Shown here piece by piece: positions 7,866 through 16,934 of a DNA stretch of 33,670 bases. This DNA comes from Clostridium brassicae (GTDB taxonomy: Bacteria > Bacillota > Clostridia > Clostridiales > Clostridiaceae), in NCBI RefSeq assembly GCF_026738875.1, contig NZ_JAPQFJ010000027.1, positions 1-33,670 of the forward strand, read 5' to 3'. Each line of letters opens with the position of its first letter. The stretch's first letter is position 1. The notes below the pieces were generated by a model. It worked only from the letters and a program-made list of their open reading frames with translations. It made no database searches and was not told the origin of the DNA. Position numbers and translations under genes: made by a program.

Positions 7866-8293
7866 TACATTATCTAGTCAAATGTAATAAATTAATCTAT
7901 ATATACGTTAATAGTAATTAAAATTTTTAAAAATCTAGTATATAGAAGGTACTATATAAAATTCATTAATAGGTGATTTCCTATTGATTACAAAAAGATT
8001 AATTGTAATAAATTTGAATATTAATAAATATGTTGAATTAAGTAGAAAATTTTGAAATTTACATAAAAAAATCAAGATTTAAGAAGGAATTTAATAAAAT
8101 ACGTCGAAATTGAAAAACAGTTAACAATTAGTTTATAAATATATAATAAAAATATAACTAAAATATAACCAATTGTTAAAATGTGAGTTAGGGTAAAGGG
8201 TGTAATGTGTGGGATAACATTTTACAAGAGAACGAGTTTAAATTAATTCTTTTAAGCAAGTGCAAAAAAATAGTTTTATGTAGGAGGAATACT
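7866..8293. other. Intergenic region upstream of the binding-protein/MCP operon
   Basis: About 430 AT-rich bases without a convincing gene. Two dyads are visible: TTATTACATT / AATGTAATAA (7862-7871 with 7881-7890, 9-base loop) and TTAACAATT / AATTGTTAA (8121-8129 with 8171-8179). I could not find a clear sigma-A promoter or a SigD-type flagellar promoter (TAAA-N15-GCCGATAA). A reading frame reaching back to 8207 is only an extension of the lipoprotein gene without a ribosome site. Confidence 0.4.
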
Positions 8294-9286
8294 ATGAAAA
8301 AGGTTATGAAGATTTTTGTGTTATTAATTACAATTGTATTATTTGGATGTTCTTGTGGTAGAGCAAATTTAGAAAATGATGTAGATAAGTTTATCCAAAA
8401 AAGATTTAATGATACAGATTCAACTAAAACAGCTAAGGAGACAAATGGCAAAGAAATATTTGCTATATTAAAAAAAGACTTATTTTTGCAAAATGTATCT
8501 AAAAGTTTAGTAAAAGTTATGGGCAATGAAGGAAATAAAGTAATTGTTAGGTTGGCATCAGATACAGAAGATAAGATAAAGGAACAGATAGAGGCAATAA
8601 ATGAAGCAATTGTTTGCAATGCACAAGCTATAATAATATCTCCAGCAGATGATGTTGCATTAATTGATAGTTTGAAGAAAGCTCAAGATGGAGGCATAAA
8701 GATTATAACTATGGATAGTAGTGTGAATTCTGAAGTTGCAAAGAGTAAGGGTTTGAAACTTCCTCCTTTTTTACATATAGATAATGACAAGGCTTTCTAT
8801 GAAGGAGTAAAGAGTTTAGGGAAAACAATTGAAGGATCAAGTGAAGTCCTTATGATATTAGGAGATCAAAATACTATTCCAGGGCAAAAGAGAAAAGAAG
8901 GTGGGCTTCGTGCATTAGGAGAAATGCCAAGTTTAAAAATTTCAGCAATAGAAGATGGCAAATGGAGTTTGAAAAATGGATATGAGATAGCAAAAAAATA
9001 TTTGGTAAGTAATCCTAATATAAAAGTTATTATATGTGGAAATGACCAAATGGCTCTAGGAGCAGCACAGTATGTAAATGAGGCAAAATTGAAAGGAATC
9101 ACTATAACTGGCTTTGATGCTATGCCTGATGCAAAAAAAGCAGTGACAGAAGGTAGGTTATTATATACTATAGAGCAAAGTGCTGATGGATATGCTAAAA
9201 AAGCACAAGATACTATAAATAAGCTTATAAATGGTAAAAATGTACAAAGTGATGTAATAGTTGAGACAAGAATTATTAATAAATAG
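8294..9286 (+). CDS. Sugar-binding-type substrate-binding lipoprotein (RbsB-like)
   Basis: This 330-residue protein is a type-1 periplasmic-binding-fold lipoprotein of the ribose/galactose-binding class. The start at 8294 is chosen because TAGGAGGA lies just upstream and a classical lipoprotein signal follows ([19 protein letters not shown], lipid-attached Cys19); an in-frame start at 8207 would bury the signal. Family segments include the [17 protein letters not shown] strand-loop and [17 protein letters not shown]. No ABC permease or ATPase lies beside it; a chemoreceptor gene begins 13 bases after its stop. It may therefore feed a chemotaxis receptor rather than, or in addition to, a transporter elsewhere. 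The ligand (sugar, autoinducer or nucleoside) is unknown. Confidence 0.85.
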   Translation: MKKVMKIFVLLITIVLFGCSCGRANLENDVDKFIQKRFNDTDSTKTAKETNGKEIFAILKKDLFLQNVSKSLVKVMGNEGNKVIVRLASDTEDKIKEQIEAINEAIVCNAQAIIISPADDVALIDSLKKAQDGGIKIITMDSSVNSEVAKSKGLKLPPFLHIDNDKAFYEGVKSLGKTIEGSSEVLMILGDQNTIPGQKRKEGGLRALGEMPSLKISAIEDGKWSLKNGYEIAKKYLVSNPNIKVIICGNDQMALGAAQYVNEAKLKGITITGFDAMPDAKKAVTEGRLLYTIEQSADGYAKKAQDTINKLINGKNVQSDVIVETRIINK

Positions 9287-9299
9287 AGGGGGGAAACAG

Positions 9300-10973
9300 A
9301 TGAAGACGATTAGAGGAAAGTTGATGACTGCCTTTGCATTACTTATATGCATATTGGTAGCAATAAATATTATGTTTGTTACTACAGCATGGAATACTCA
9401 ATCAAAATACAAAACTATAAACAATAATCTTATTTTAGAAGGAGAATTAAAAAATGTATCCACAGAAGTTGTTGGTAGTATAGATGAATTACTTTTTGAA
9501 TATAATGAAGCTAGTTTAAAAAAATACAATGAAGGAATAAACGATTTAAATCAGATATTAAAGTTTTTAAATGAGACTTTAACAGAAAGTAGTAGTAAAG
9601 CGGCATATAATACACTTAGTAATATTACAACAGGATTTATTAAGGATGCTAATGGATGTATTGAAGCTTTAAAAAACAAAAATTTAAAGCAAGCAAATAT
9701 CTTATTTCAAGAGATAAATGTAAAAAATAGATTTATCCAACAAAGGACAAATGATTTAATTTCTATAGAACTTAAGCATAGCTATAATTTACAACAAGCG
9801 TTAGAAAAAAACTTTAATATGAAGCTTACTATAGGAATAATACTACTTGTAGCAGCATCACTATTTGGTATAGGATTTGCAACTGTTTTCTCAGGAAGAG
9901 TAAAAGATAGTTTGATGAAGATTGTAGAAGCAACAAATGAAATGTCTAAAGGAAATCTAGCACAAAAATTAGATATAGAGTCTAATGATGAAACAAAAAT
10001 AGTAGGGGATAATTTTAATAAGATGATTGAAAATGTATCAAACCTTATTGAAAAGACTAAGGCTGTTTCTGGAGAGGTTAACAGTGCTGGAGAAAAATTA
10101 AATGTTTTATCACAAAATAGTTTAAGTAATGCGAAGTCAATATCTGAGGTAGTGGCACAAATAGCTACAGGAGCATCAGAGCAAGCTGCAGATACTCAAA
10201 AAGGAGCAGACTTAACTTCACAAATACAAGATAAGTTTGAGGAGCTAGTTAAAAATAGTGATGATATGAGTGAACAGGCAAAAGAAATAGTTAGAGTTAA
10301 AGACGATGGTATAGAAGCACTAGATAAATTAAAAATAAAGACTATAGAGAATAATAAAGAAACTAAGGAAGTTGCAGCTAATATAGAAAAACTAAATGAT
10401 CATTCTAAGAATATTAGTAATATAATTGAAACAATTACTAGTATATCAGAGCAAACAAATTTGTTAGCATTAAATGCATCTATTGAAGCAGCTCGAGCAG
10501 GTGAATATGGGAAAGGATTTGCAGTTGTAGCTGATGAAATAAGAAAATTAGCTGAGGAATCCGATAATTCAACTAAAGATATTCAGGTAATAATATCGGG
10601 TATTCAGAATGAGATAAGAAGAACAGTAGATATGATGAATAATATGGAAATAAGAAGTGGGGAACAAAATGAATCAGTTGAACATGTAAGCTCTGGTTTT
10701 GAAAGCATTTCAAACTCAATAGATAATATAAGAATTAGAATAGAGAATTTAAATAATTCTATAATGTCAATAGATGAAGGTAATAAACTAGTTGTAGATT
10801 CAATATCAAGTATAGCATCAGTATCTGAGGAATCTGCGGCGGCTTCAGAAGAAGTAAGTGCTTCTGTAGATGAGCAATTTAAGATGATGGAAGAAGTTGA
10901 GGAATCCACTACTAAGCTAAATGAACTTACGGAAGAGCTAAATACTGAGATAAATAAATTTAAACTCACTTAA
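9300..10973 (+). CDS. Methyl-accepting chemotaxis protein
   Basis: This 557-residue chemoreceptor starts at the ATG after GAGGGGGG. It has a first membrane helix (about 8-30), an extracytoplasmic region of about 145 residues predicted to be a four-helix bundle, a second membrane helix (about 177-198), a HAMP domain (about 198-252), and a long coiled coil with the conserved hairpin tip [19 protein letters not shown] followed by [15 protein letters not shown]. Glu/Gln-rich heptads on both arms supply methylation sites. No CheW-binding pentapeptide is visible at the C-terminus. It is in an operon with the binding lipoprotein just upstream, which suggests sensing through that protein, as with Trg/RbsB or Tar/MalE. 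Confidence 0.95.
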   Translation: MKTIRGKLMTAFALLICILVAINIMFVTTAWNTQSKYKTINNNLILEGELKNVSTEVVGSIDELLFEYNEASLKKYNEGINDLNQILKFLNETLTESSSKAAYNTLSNITTGFIKDANGCIEALKNKNLKQANILFQEINVKNRFIQQRTNDLISIELKHSYNLQQALEKNFNMKLTIGIILLVAASLFGIGFATVFSGRVKDSLMKIVEATNEMSKGNLAQKLDIESNDETKIVGDNFNKMIENVSNLIEKTKAVSGEVNSAGEKLNVLSQNSLSNAKSISEVVAQIATGASEQAADTQKGADLTSQIQDKFEELVKNSDDMSEQAKEIVRVKDDGIEALDKLKIKTIENNKETKEVAANIEKLNDHSKNISNIIETITSISEQTNLLALNASIEAARAGEYGKGFAVVADEIRKLAEESDNSTKDIQVIISGIQNEIRRTVDMMNNMEIRSGEQNESVEHVSSGFESISNSIDNIRIRIENLNNSIMSIDEGNKLVVDSISSIASVSEESAAASEEVSASVDEQFKMMEEVEESTTKLNELTEELNTEINKFKLT

Positions 10974-11054
10974 AATGTAGGATATGTTTTAAGATGGTGT
11001 TGCGTTCCTATAGCTTTAAGGATAATTTTAAGTTAGGTATAAAGCATGCAGATG

Positions 11055-11092
11055 AAATATAAAGGAGCTGAATTTTCAGCTCCTTTATATTT
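11055..11092. terminator. Long perfect hairpin after the MCP gene
   Basis: AAATATAAAGGAGCTGAA and its exact complement form an 18-bp stem with a two-base centre. The T-rich outer end can act as a terminator tail on either strand. It is the only terminator-like structure between the MCP and the purine permease. Confidence 0.7.
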
Positions 11093-11100
11093 GATAAAAT

Positions 11101-11190
11101 ACGAACAATAAAAAAATACTTAAACATCTATATAAAGGATAATTAGTTATAACAAAATATAATACTAAAAACACATAGAAATGTTCGGGG
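11101..11190. promoter_or_regulatory. Two possible PurR-type half boxes
   Basis: ACGAACAAT at 11101-11109 and, on the other strand, CCCCGAACAT (complement of 11181-11190) resemble the CGAAC core of Bacillus-type PurR boxes and are arranged as inverted half-sites just upstream of the purine permease promoter. The spacing (about 75 bases) is wider than in the well-studied Bacillus sites, so this is only suggestive. Confidence 0.25.
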
Positions 11191-11196
11191 GGAATC

Positions 11197-11225
11197 TTGA
11201 CTTTAAAAAACCTATTTGCTAATAT
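11197..11225 (+). promoter_or_regulatory. Sigma-A promoter of the purine permease
   Basis: TTGACT (11197-11202), a 17-base spacer and TAATAT (11220-11225) give a near-consensus promoter about 45 bases before the ATG. The resulting leader of about 40 bases is too short for a purine riboswitch. Confidence 0.7.
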
Positions 11226-11270
11226 GTACAAGTGCGAAAAATTAAAACATATGAAAAAGAGGGATTTTAA

Positions 11271-12560
11271 ATGGAATCATACTTTAAATTAAAGGAAAAT
11301 GGAACTAATGTTAAAACAGAAGTTTTAGCTGGGATAACTACATTTATGACAATGGCCTATATCCTAATTATTAACCCCGCAATATTATCAGCGGCAGGAA
11401 TGGATTCTGGGGCAGTATTCACAGCTACGGCGGTATCAGCTGTTATAGGAACAGTTATAATGGGATTATATGCAAAATTGCCATTTGCTCAAGCACCAGG
11501 AATGGGACTTAACGCATTCTTTGCTTTTACTATAGTTAAACAAATGGGATATAGTTTTGAATTTGCATTAACAGCAGTATTTTTGGAAGGAATAATTTTT
11601 ATACTACTTACAGTTTTTAATGTTCGTGAGGCTATAGTTGATTCTATACCTATGAATATTAAGAGAGCTATTTCAGTAGGTATTGGGCTTTTTATAGCAT
11701 TTATAGGATTAGATAATGCTAAAATTGTACTTCATCAGGAACACAGTACTATTCTTCAGCTTGGAGACGTTACAAGTGGAACGGCCCTTCTTGCCATTAT
11801 AGGAATATTAATAACTGGAGTTCTTTTAGCGAAGAATATAAGGGGAGCATTACTTATAGGAATTGTTGTAACAACAGTAATAGGTATTCCTATGGGAATA
11901 ACTAAAATTCCAAATGGAATTATGAGTGTCCCACCATCTTTAAAACCAATACTATTTAAATTAGAGTTTCATAATATATTTACTTTTGATATGTTTATTG
12001 CTTTATTTACATTATTATTTATGGATATGTTTGATACAGTTGGAACTCTTGTCGGAGTTGCCACAAAGGCTAATATGTTAGATAAAGATGGAAAAGTTCC
12101 TAGAATAAAAAAAGCTTTATTTGCAGATGCTATTGCAACTACAGTAGGAGCTTGTATTGGAACAAGTACAGTAAGTACTTTTGTTGAAAGTGCTTCAGGA
12201 GTTGCTGAAGGAGGAAGAACAGGATTAACCGCTTTATCAACAGCAGGAATGTTCCTAATAGCTTTATTTTTTGCTCCATTATTTACTATTATTCCATCTC
12301 CAGCTACTACACCAGCCTTAATATTAGTTGGATTATTTATGATGGAACCTATTAAAGATATAGATTTAGTTGACTTTACAGAAGCTATACCAGCTTTCTT
12401 TACAATTATAATGATGCCTCTTGCATACAGTATATCAGATGGTATTGTATTTGGAATAATTGCTTATATTTTTTTAAAGGCATTAACAGGAAGAGCAAAA
12501 GAAGTTACTATACCTACATGTCTAGTAGGGGTATTGTTCATATTAAAGTTTTTTATTTAA
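11271..12560 (+). CDS. NCS2-family purine (guanine/hypoxanthine/adenine) permease
   Basis: This 429-residue polytopic membrane protein belongs to the AzgA-like branch of the nucleobase-cation symporter-2 family (PbuG, PbuO, AdeP and relatives), which imports purine bases with protons. The N-terminal TEVLAGITTFMTMAYILIIN segment, PAQ-like APGMGLNAFF at about 75-84, LFMDMFDTVGTLVGVA, and GTSTVSTFVESASGVAEGGRTG (about 300-325) are family signatures. Hydrophobicity suggests 12-14 membrane segments. It is monocistronic, with a promoter at 11197 and a terminator at 12636. The preferred base cannot be told from sequence alone. Confidence 0.9.
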   Translation: MESYFKLKENGTNVKTEVLAGITTFMTMAYILIINPAILSAAGMDSGAVFTATAVSAVIGTVIMGLYAKLPFAQAPGMGLNAFFAFTIVKQMGYSFEFALTAVFLEGIIFILLTVFNVREAIVDSIPMNIKRAISVGIGLFIAFIGLDNAKIVLHQEHSTILQLGDVTSGTALLAIIGILITGVLLAKNIRGALLIGIVVTTVIGIPMGITKIPNGIMSVPPSLKPILFKLEFHNIFTFDMFIALFTLLFMDMFDTVGTLVGVATKANMLDKDGKVPRIKKALFADAIATTVGACIGTSTVSTFVESASGVAEGGRTGLTALSTAGMFLIALFFAPLFTIIPSPATTPALILVGLFMMEPIKDIDLVDFTEAIPAFFTIIMMPLAYSISDGIVFGIIAYIFLKALTGRAKEVTIPTCLVGVLFILKFFI

Positions 12561-12635
12561 AAAATTTATCAAAAAGAATTTTAACAGACTTCAGCTTTTG
12601 TATATTATAAAACTTTTAGTACATAAGAATTTACG

Positions 12636-12676
12636 AAAACCTAGTGATAAAGGAAACTTATCACTAGGTTTTTGTG
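12636..12676 (+). terminator. Terminator of the purine permease gene
   Basis: AAAACCTAGTGATAA and TTATCACTAGGTTTT form a perfect 15-bp stem around AGGAAAC, followed by more T residues. Confidence 0.85.
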
Positions 12677-12936
12677 TTAATTCTATTTTTAAGGTAGTAT
12701 GTAATTGGTTATTTATTCAAAAATAGATATATATTAGAATATTAAAAAATTTTTAAAAATTCTTTAAAAAGATTGACTATTAATAATAAATAGTAGAAGA
12801 TTTATTATATAAGTTTGTCCTAAGTCTACTGTCACTAATACTATATTTCTAAATAGGGTAGAGTAATTGACACTATGGCCCTGGGTAAAAGCTTAATATA
12901 TGATAAATCATGATAATGGGGAGCGAGGGGACGATA
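12677..12936. other. Upstream region of the Ter-type operon
   Basis: This 260-base AT-rich stretch has two -35-like hexamers, TTGACT (12773-12778) and TTGACA (12867-12872), but neither has a good -10 at 16-18 bases. The nearest candidate for the second is TAATAT at 12895, 22 bases away. The operon may use an alternative or ECF-type sigma factor, or an activator. No coding region is seen. Confidence 0.35.
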
Positions 12937-14106
12937 ATGAAGTTTTTTAATGACTTAAGTGCTATGCAAAAAAGAGATATATTTTACAAAGAACCTAACA
13001 ATATTATAAATAGCACACCCAAAGAATTTTTATCCTATTCTCTTGGAGCAACGTTATACATGCCAGCTTTAAGAGAGGATATAGTAGATTTAATTTTAAG
13101 CCATAAATATGAAAGGCTATCGTCTATGGTTTTATGTTTAGAGGATTCTATACCAGAAGATAGGGTAGAAGAAGCTGAACAAAACTTAAAAATGGTTTGC
13201 AGAAAAATAAAACAAAACATAGAAGAAGATAAAATTAGTGAAGAAGATTTACCTTTGATATTTGTTAGAGTAAGAAGTACTGACCAGTTCAAACGGCTTC
13301 TAGAGGAAAAAAATATATTTGAATTTTTAACAGGGTTTTCTTTTCCTAAATTCGATTCTAACAACGGAGAAAAATATTTAAGTATTTTAAAATCATTTAA
13401 TGATGGGATGAGACATACTTTATATGCAATGCCTATTTTGGAATCTAAACCTATAATCTATAAGGAAAGTAGAATAGATGAACTACTGAATATAAAAGAA
13501 GTTTTCGAAAAATATAAGGAGTATATTTTAAATATAAGAATAGGTGGTACGGATTTCCTAGGACTATACTCTATAAGAAGAAGTATCGATAATAGTATAT
13601 ATGATATAAGAATAGTAAGTGATTGTATTTGCGATATATTAAATTTGTTTTTAAGAGCTGAAGATGAATATGTCGTATCTGGACCTGTATGGGAATATTT
13701 TAATTCAAGTCCAGATAGTAGAGTTCTAAAATCTCAACTAAGAAAAAGTCCTTTTATAGAGCATTTAGGAGAAAGTGGAGAGTTGAAAAGAAAAAATTAT
13801 TTAGAAAAATGCATAGACGGGCTTATTAAAGAAGTTATTTTAGATAAAGCTAATGGAATTATTGGAAAAACAATAATTCATCCAAGCCATATTTCTATAG
13901 TTAATGCATTATATGTTGTTACAAAAGAAGAATATGAGGATGCGCTAGCTATTCTAGATACCAATAGAAAAGGAGCATATAAGAGCAAATATAACAACAA
14001 GATGAATGAAGTTAATCCACATACTAATTGGGCAAATAAAATTTTAAAGAGAGCTTATGTATATGGAGTATTTAATGATGATAAAAGTTATGTTGATTTA
14101 TTTTAG
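12937..14106 (+). CDS. Ter-cluster C-C bond lyase (HpcH/HpaI/citrate-lyase-like TIM barrel)
   Basis: This 389-residue protein matches the C-C bond lyase family of Ter gene clusters, relatives of CitE and HpcH/HpaI aldolases. The ATG at 12937 is preferred over one 27 bases upstream because GAGGGGA is five bases away. Visible family features are YMPALRED (41-48) with a likely substrate-binding Arg46, VLCLEDSIPEDR (65-76) with acidic metal ligands, PLIFVRVRS, and RIGGTDFLGLYSIRRS. Such enzymes cleave or form C-C bonds of acyl or keto acids using Mg. The product is unknown; in the Ter literature the enzyme is placed in a pathway predicted to make a nucleoside-like compound. It leads a seven-gene operon. 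Confidence 0.8.
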   Translation: MKFFNDLSAMQKRDIFYKEPNNIINSTPKEFLSYSLGATLYMPALREDIVDLILSHKYERLSSMVLCLEDSIPEDRVEEAEQNLKMVCRKIKQNIEEDKISEEDLPLIFVRVRSTDQFKRLLEEKNIFEFLTGFSFPKFDSNNGEKYLSILKSFNDGMRHTLYAMPILESKPIIYKESRIDELLNIKEVFEKYKEYILNIRIGGTDFLGLYSIRRSIDNSIYDIRIVSDCICDILNLFLRAEDEYVVSGPVWEYFNSSPDSRVLKSQLRKSPFIEHLGESGELKRKNYLEKCIDGLIKEVILDKANGIIGKTIIHPSHISIVNALYVVTKEEYEDALAILDTNRKGAYKSKYNNKMNEVNPHTNWANKILKRAYVYGVFNDDKSYVDLF

Positions 14107-14181
14107 TATATGTTTTAAAAAATTGTTAACTTATTAGAATTTTTATTTCTAAAACAGAGTTTTATTTTAAGGGAGGACAAG

Positions 14182-15594
14182 ATGAAAAGAACTTTAAATA
14201 TTCTGGATAAAATTGATGTTGATATACAACTTGTAGAAAATAAATTCGATTTTAAACTAGAAGATTTGTTTTTGATGGCGGCAAGAAGAAATCCTAAAAG
14301 AGCTTTTCTTTTTGTAAGTAAGCTTTTAGGAAAACATATACCTATAAATCCTAAAAAAGGCATTCTAACAGGAAGGCTTTTGGGGTTTATTATAGGTGAT
14401 AAAACAAGAGAAATTCAAATTAAGAATTATAATATAGTAGCAGATGCACTGAAAAATGATGATTTAATAGATAAAGCTTTAGGTTTTGCAGATGATAATT
14501 TGATATGCTCAAAGAAAGCAACACTTTTTATAGGATTTGCAGAGACCGCTACAGCATTAGGAAATAGTACTTTTGCACAGTTTACAGGAAACAATGTGCA
14601 TTATATACATACAACTAGAGACGATTTAGAACATTGCATTTCTGTTTTTGATTTTGAGGAGGAACACTCTCATGCAACTAGTCACTTTTGTTATCCTCTT
14701 GAAAGTAAATTTTTACCCAAATATGAAAGAATAGTTTTAATAGATGATGAAATAACTACTGGAAAAACAGCATTAAATCTTATTAGAGCTATAAATAAGA
14801 GATATCATATAAAGGAATATGTAGTAGCTTCTATTTTAGATTGGAGAACAGAGGATTGTATTAAAAAATATGATGAAATAGAAAGAGAGTTAGATATAAA
14901 GATAAGAGTTATATCTATTTTAAAGGGACAAGCTAGCTGTTTTAGTCCTTCTATACAAGAGATAGGTGCAAATTGTAATTTTGATGAAAATAAACAAGCA
15001 AGGAATATTATCCAAGAATTTTATGAGGATGGAGTTTTAAAGTTAGATAAAAAAGAAAGTACGTGTAATGAGAATACAATGTTTGTAAGAAATTATTTTT
15101 TTACAACGGATAACTATCATGAATTTACAAGAAGCTTATCTAATAGAGATAAGAAACTATACAGTTATTTGAAGTTTAGTGGTAGGTTTGGAATGTCCCG
15201 GGAAAATTTAGAAAATGTAGAAAAAATCATATATGACATAGTAGATAAGATGAAACCTTTTGAAAAAGAGATACTTGTGTTAGGTACAGAAGAATTTATG
15301 TATATTCCTATGGTTATGGCTTCTTTTATAGAGGGAGCTAAATATCAATCTACTACTAGAAGTCCAATCTATGTGGGAAATGAAGATAACTATGCTGTAA
15401 AACATGCATTTAAATTTAAAAATCCTTTTGACAAAAATATTACAAATTATATATACAACATTGGACAAGGAATGTATAAGGAAATTTTATTTGTAACGGA
15501 AAGAGATATAAATAAAGAAATCAAAAAAGAATTAATAGATTTGTTTTATAATGTGGGAGTTACGAAATTAAACTTTGTGTATTTTACAAAATAG
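14182..15594 (+). CDS. Ter-cluster phosphoribosyltransferase with C-terminal TRSP domain
   Basis: This 470-residue two-domain protein has an N-terminal type-I phosphoribosyltransferase fold (about 30-250) with the PRPP-binding loop VLIDDEITTGKT at 185-196 and a second binding segment GFAETATALG at 118-127. The early RNPKRAFLFVSKLLGKHIP stretch and EEHSHATSHFCYP (160-172) are typical of the PRTase_2 family of Ter clusters. The C-terminal part (about 310-470) corresponds to the TRSP domain that accompanies it. It would transfer a ribosyl phosphate to or from a base-like substrate. A GGGAGGA site precedes the ATG. Confidence 0.82.
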   Translation: MKRTLNILDKIDVDIQLVENKFDFKLEDLFLMAARRNPKRAFLFVSKLLGKHIPINPKKGILTGRLLGFIIGDKTREIQIKNYNIVADALKNDDLIDKALGFADDNLICSKKATLFIGFAETATALGNSTFAQFTGNNVHYIHTTRDDLEHCISVFDFEEEHSHATSHFCYPLESKFLPKYERIVLIDDEITTGKTALNLIRAINKRYHIKEYVVASILDWRTEDCIKKYDEIERELDIKIRVISILKGQASCFSPSIQEIGANCNFDENKQARNIIQEFYEDGVLKLDKKESTCNENTMFVRNYFFTTDNYHEFTRSLSNRDKKLYSYLKFSGRFGMSRENLENVEKIIYDIVDKMKPFEKEILVLGTEEFMYIPMVMASFIEGAKYQSTTRSPIYVGNEDNYAVKHAFKFKNPFDKNITNYIYNIGQGMYKEILFVTERDINKEIKKELIDLFYNVGVTKLNFVYFTK

Positions 15595-15717
15595 GTTGGT
15601 ATGTTGCATATGAATTATTTTTGCATATGAACTAAGAGGAAAAACAGTAAGATAAAAAGCTATATTTTTTAAATACAATTTAGGATAAATATAAAATCTA
15701 AAGAAAGGGCGTATGGG

Positions 15718-16827
15718 ATGAAATTTAAAGATATAAAACAACCAGATTCAATGGGAAGTTATTCTAAGAAAGATGTTATATTTCTATTAAAAGATATATC
15801 TAACCTTATACAGGAACAAGACAATGAGGAAAGGGAATATGTAATGCAAAATGGGGGACATTATTCAGAAATGCTTCCAATAGAATATTTTCCAAAAGCA
15901 GAATATATGAAAGTATTTTATGAAACTTTGAAGTCTACAAAGGAAAAAGTAGCAAAGGCAGTAGCTCTTGTTGCAGATAACATATATAAACAAAAAGGAG
16001 AAAATGTTGTTATTGTATCTTTAGCTAGAGCCGGAACCCCTGTTGGTATTTTAATAAAAAGGTATTTAGAAATGAAATATAAAAAGAGGATTTATCATTA
16101 TAGTATATCGATAATAAGAGGAAAAGGTATAGATGAGAATGCTCTTAAATATATACTTAATTCACATGAAGCTAAGGATATACAATTTGTAGATGGTTGG
16201 ACAGGTAAAGGTGCAATAAATAATGTGCTAGATAAGGCTGTTAAAGATTTTTATAATAAGTATCAAATAAGTATAGATAATAGATTAGCAGTTTTAGCAG
16301 ATCCAGCAAAATGTGTAGAGTTATATGGAACAAGAGAAGATTTTCTTATTCCGTCAGCTTGTTTAAATTCAACAGTATCAGGCTTAGTAAGTAGAACTGT
16401 ATTAAGAGATGATATAATAGGTGAACATGAGTTTCATGGAGCTAAGTATTACAAAGAATGGGAAAATAAGGATGTATCTAACTTTTTCGTAGATGAAATA
16501 GTGAAATGTTTTCCTAATATGTATATTAATAAGGAAGATATAGACTATATGGATAAAAGAGTGTATAACTCGGGGATTAAAGAAGTTAATGAAATAAAGA
16601 AAAAATATAATATAAAGGACATAAATTTAGTGAAGCCAGGAGTAGGGGAGACTACTAGAGTTCTTTTAAGGCGAGTTCCTTGGAAGATACTTGTGGATGA
16701 TATTAATAATCCTAATTTAAAGCATATCTTACTTCTTGCTAAGGAGAAGAAAGTACCCGTAGAAGTGTACAAGAATATGAGTTATTCTTGTTGTGGGCTT
16801 ATAAAGTCTAAAGCTGAACAAGCGTAG
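15718..16827 (+). CDS. StiP-family phosphoribosyltransferase-like protein with Pelota RNA-binding domain
   Basis: This 369-residue protein is of the type often labelled cysteine protease StiP. The Ter analyses treat its main domain as a divergent phosphoribosyltransferase (PRTase_1) because of SLARAGTPVG (101-110) and the PRPP-loop-like FVDGWTGKGAI (157-167). Conserved NSTVSGLVSRT (217-227) and GEHEFHGAKYY follow. The last 70 residues (about 302-369: VKPGVGETTRVLLRR, KHILLLAKEKKVPVEVY) form a Pelota-type RNA-binding domain of the L7Ae/eRF1 class, hinting at an RNA or ribosome partner. Whether the protein has protease or transferase activity is unresolved. Confidence 0.8.
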   Translation: MKFKDIKQPDSMGSYSKKDVIFLLKDISNLIQEQDNEEREYVMQNGGHYSEMLPIEYFPKAEYMKVFYETLKSTKEKVAKAVALVADNIYKQKGENVVIVSLARAGTPVGILIKRYLEMKYKKRIYHYSISIIRGKGIDENALKYILNSHEAKDIQFVDGWTGKGAINNVLDKAVKDFYNKYQISIDNRLAVLADPAKCVELYGTREDFLIPSACLNSTVSGLVSRTVLRDDIIGEHEFHGAKYYKEWENKDVSNFFVDEIVKCFPNMYINKEDIDYMDKRVYNSGIKEVNEIKKKYNIKDINLVKPGVGETTRVLLRRVPWKILVDDINNPNLKHILLLAKEKKVPVEVYKNMSYSCCGLIKSKAEQA

Positions 16828-16934
16828 TATAAAAAGGTACAAAGAAAGTTTTTAAACTACAGATAAAACTAAGAAGTATTTGGTTCTCCAAGGTAATTAG
16901 AACATACAAAAATTAAATTAAAAGGGGAAATACA

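Noticed and set aside
8207-8293. N-terminal extension of the binding lipoprotein
   Set aside because: It has no ribosome site, and the lipoprotein signal begins exactly at 8294 after AGGAGGA.
9261-9299. N-terminal extension of the chemoreceptor
   Set aside because: It overlaps the lipoprotein gene; GAGGGGGG points to the ATG at 9300, which starts right before the first membrane helix.
11093-11270. Purine riboswitch before the NCS2 permease
   Set aside because: The conserved purine-aptamer loops are not found, and the consensus promoter at 11197-11225 leaves only about 40 bases of leader.
12867-12900. TTGACA...TAATAT as the Ter operon promoter
   Set aside because: The spacing is 22 bases, too long for sigma-A and also longer than the 19-20 bases used by MerR-type promoters.
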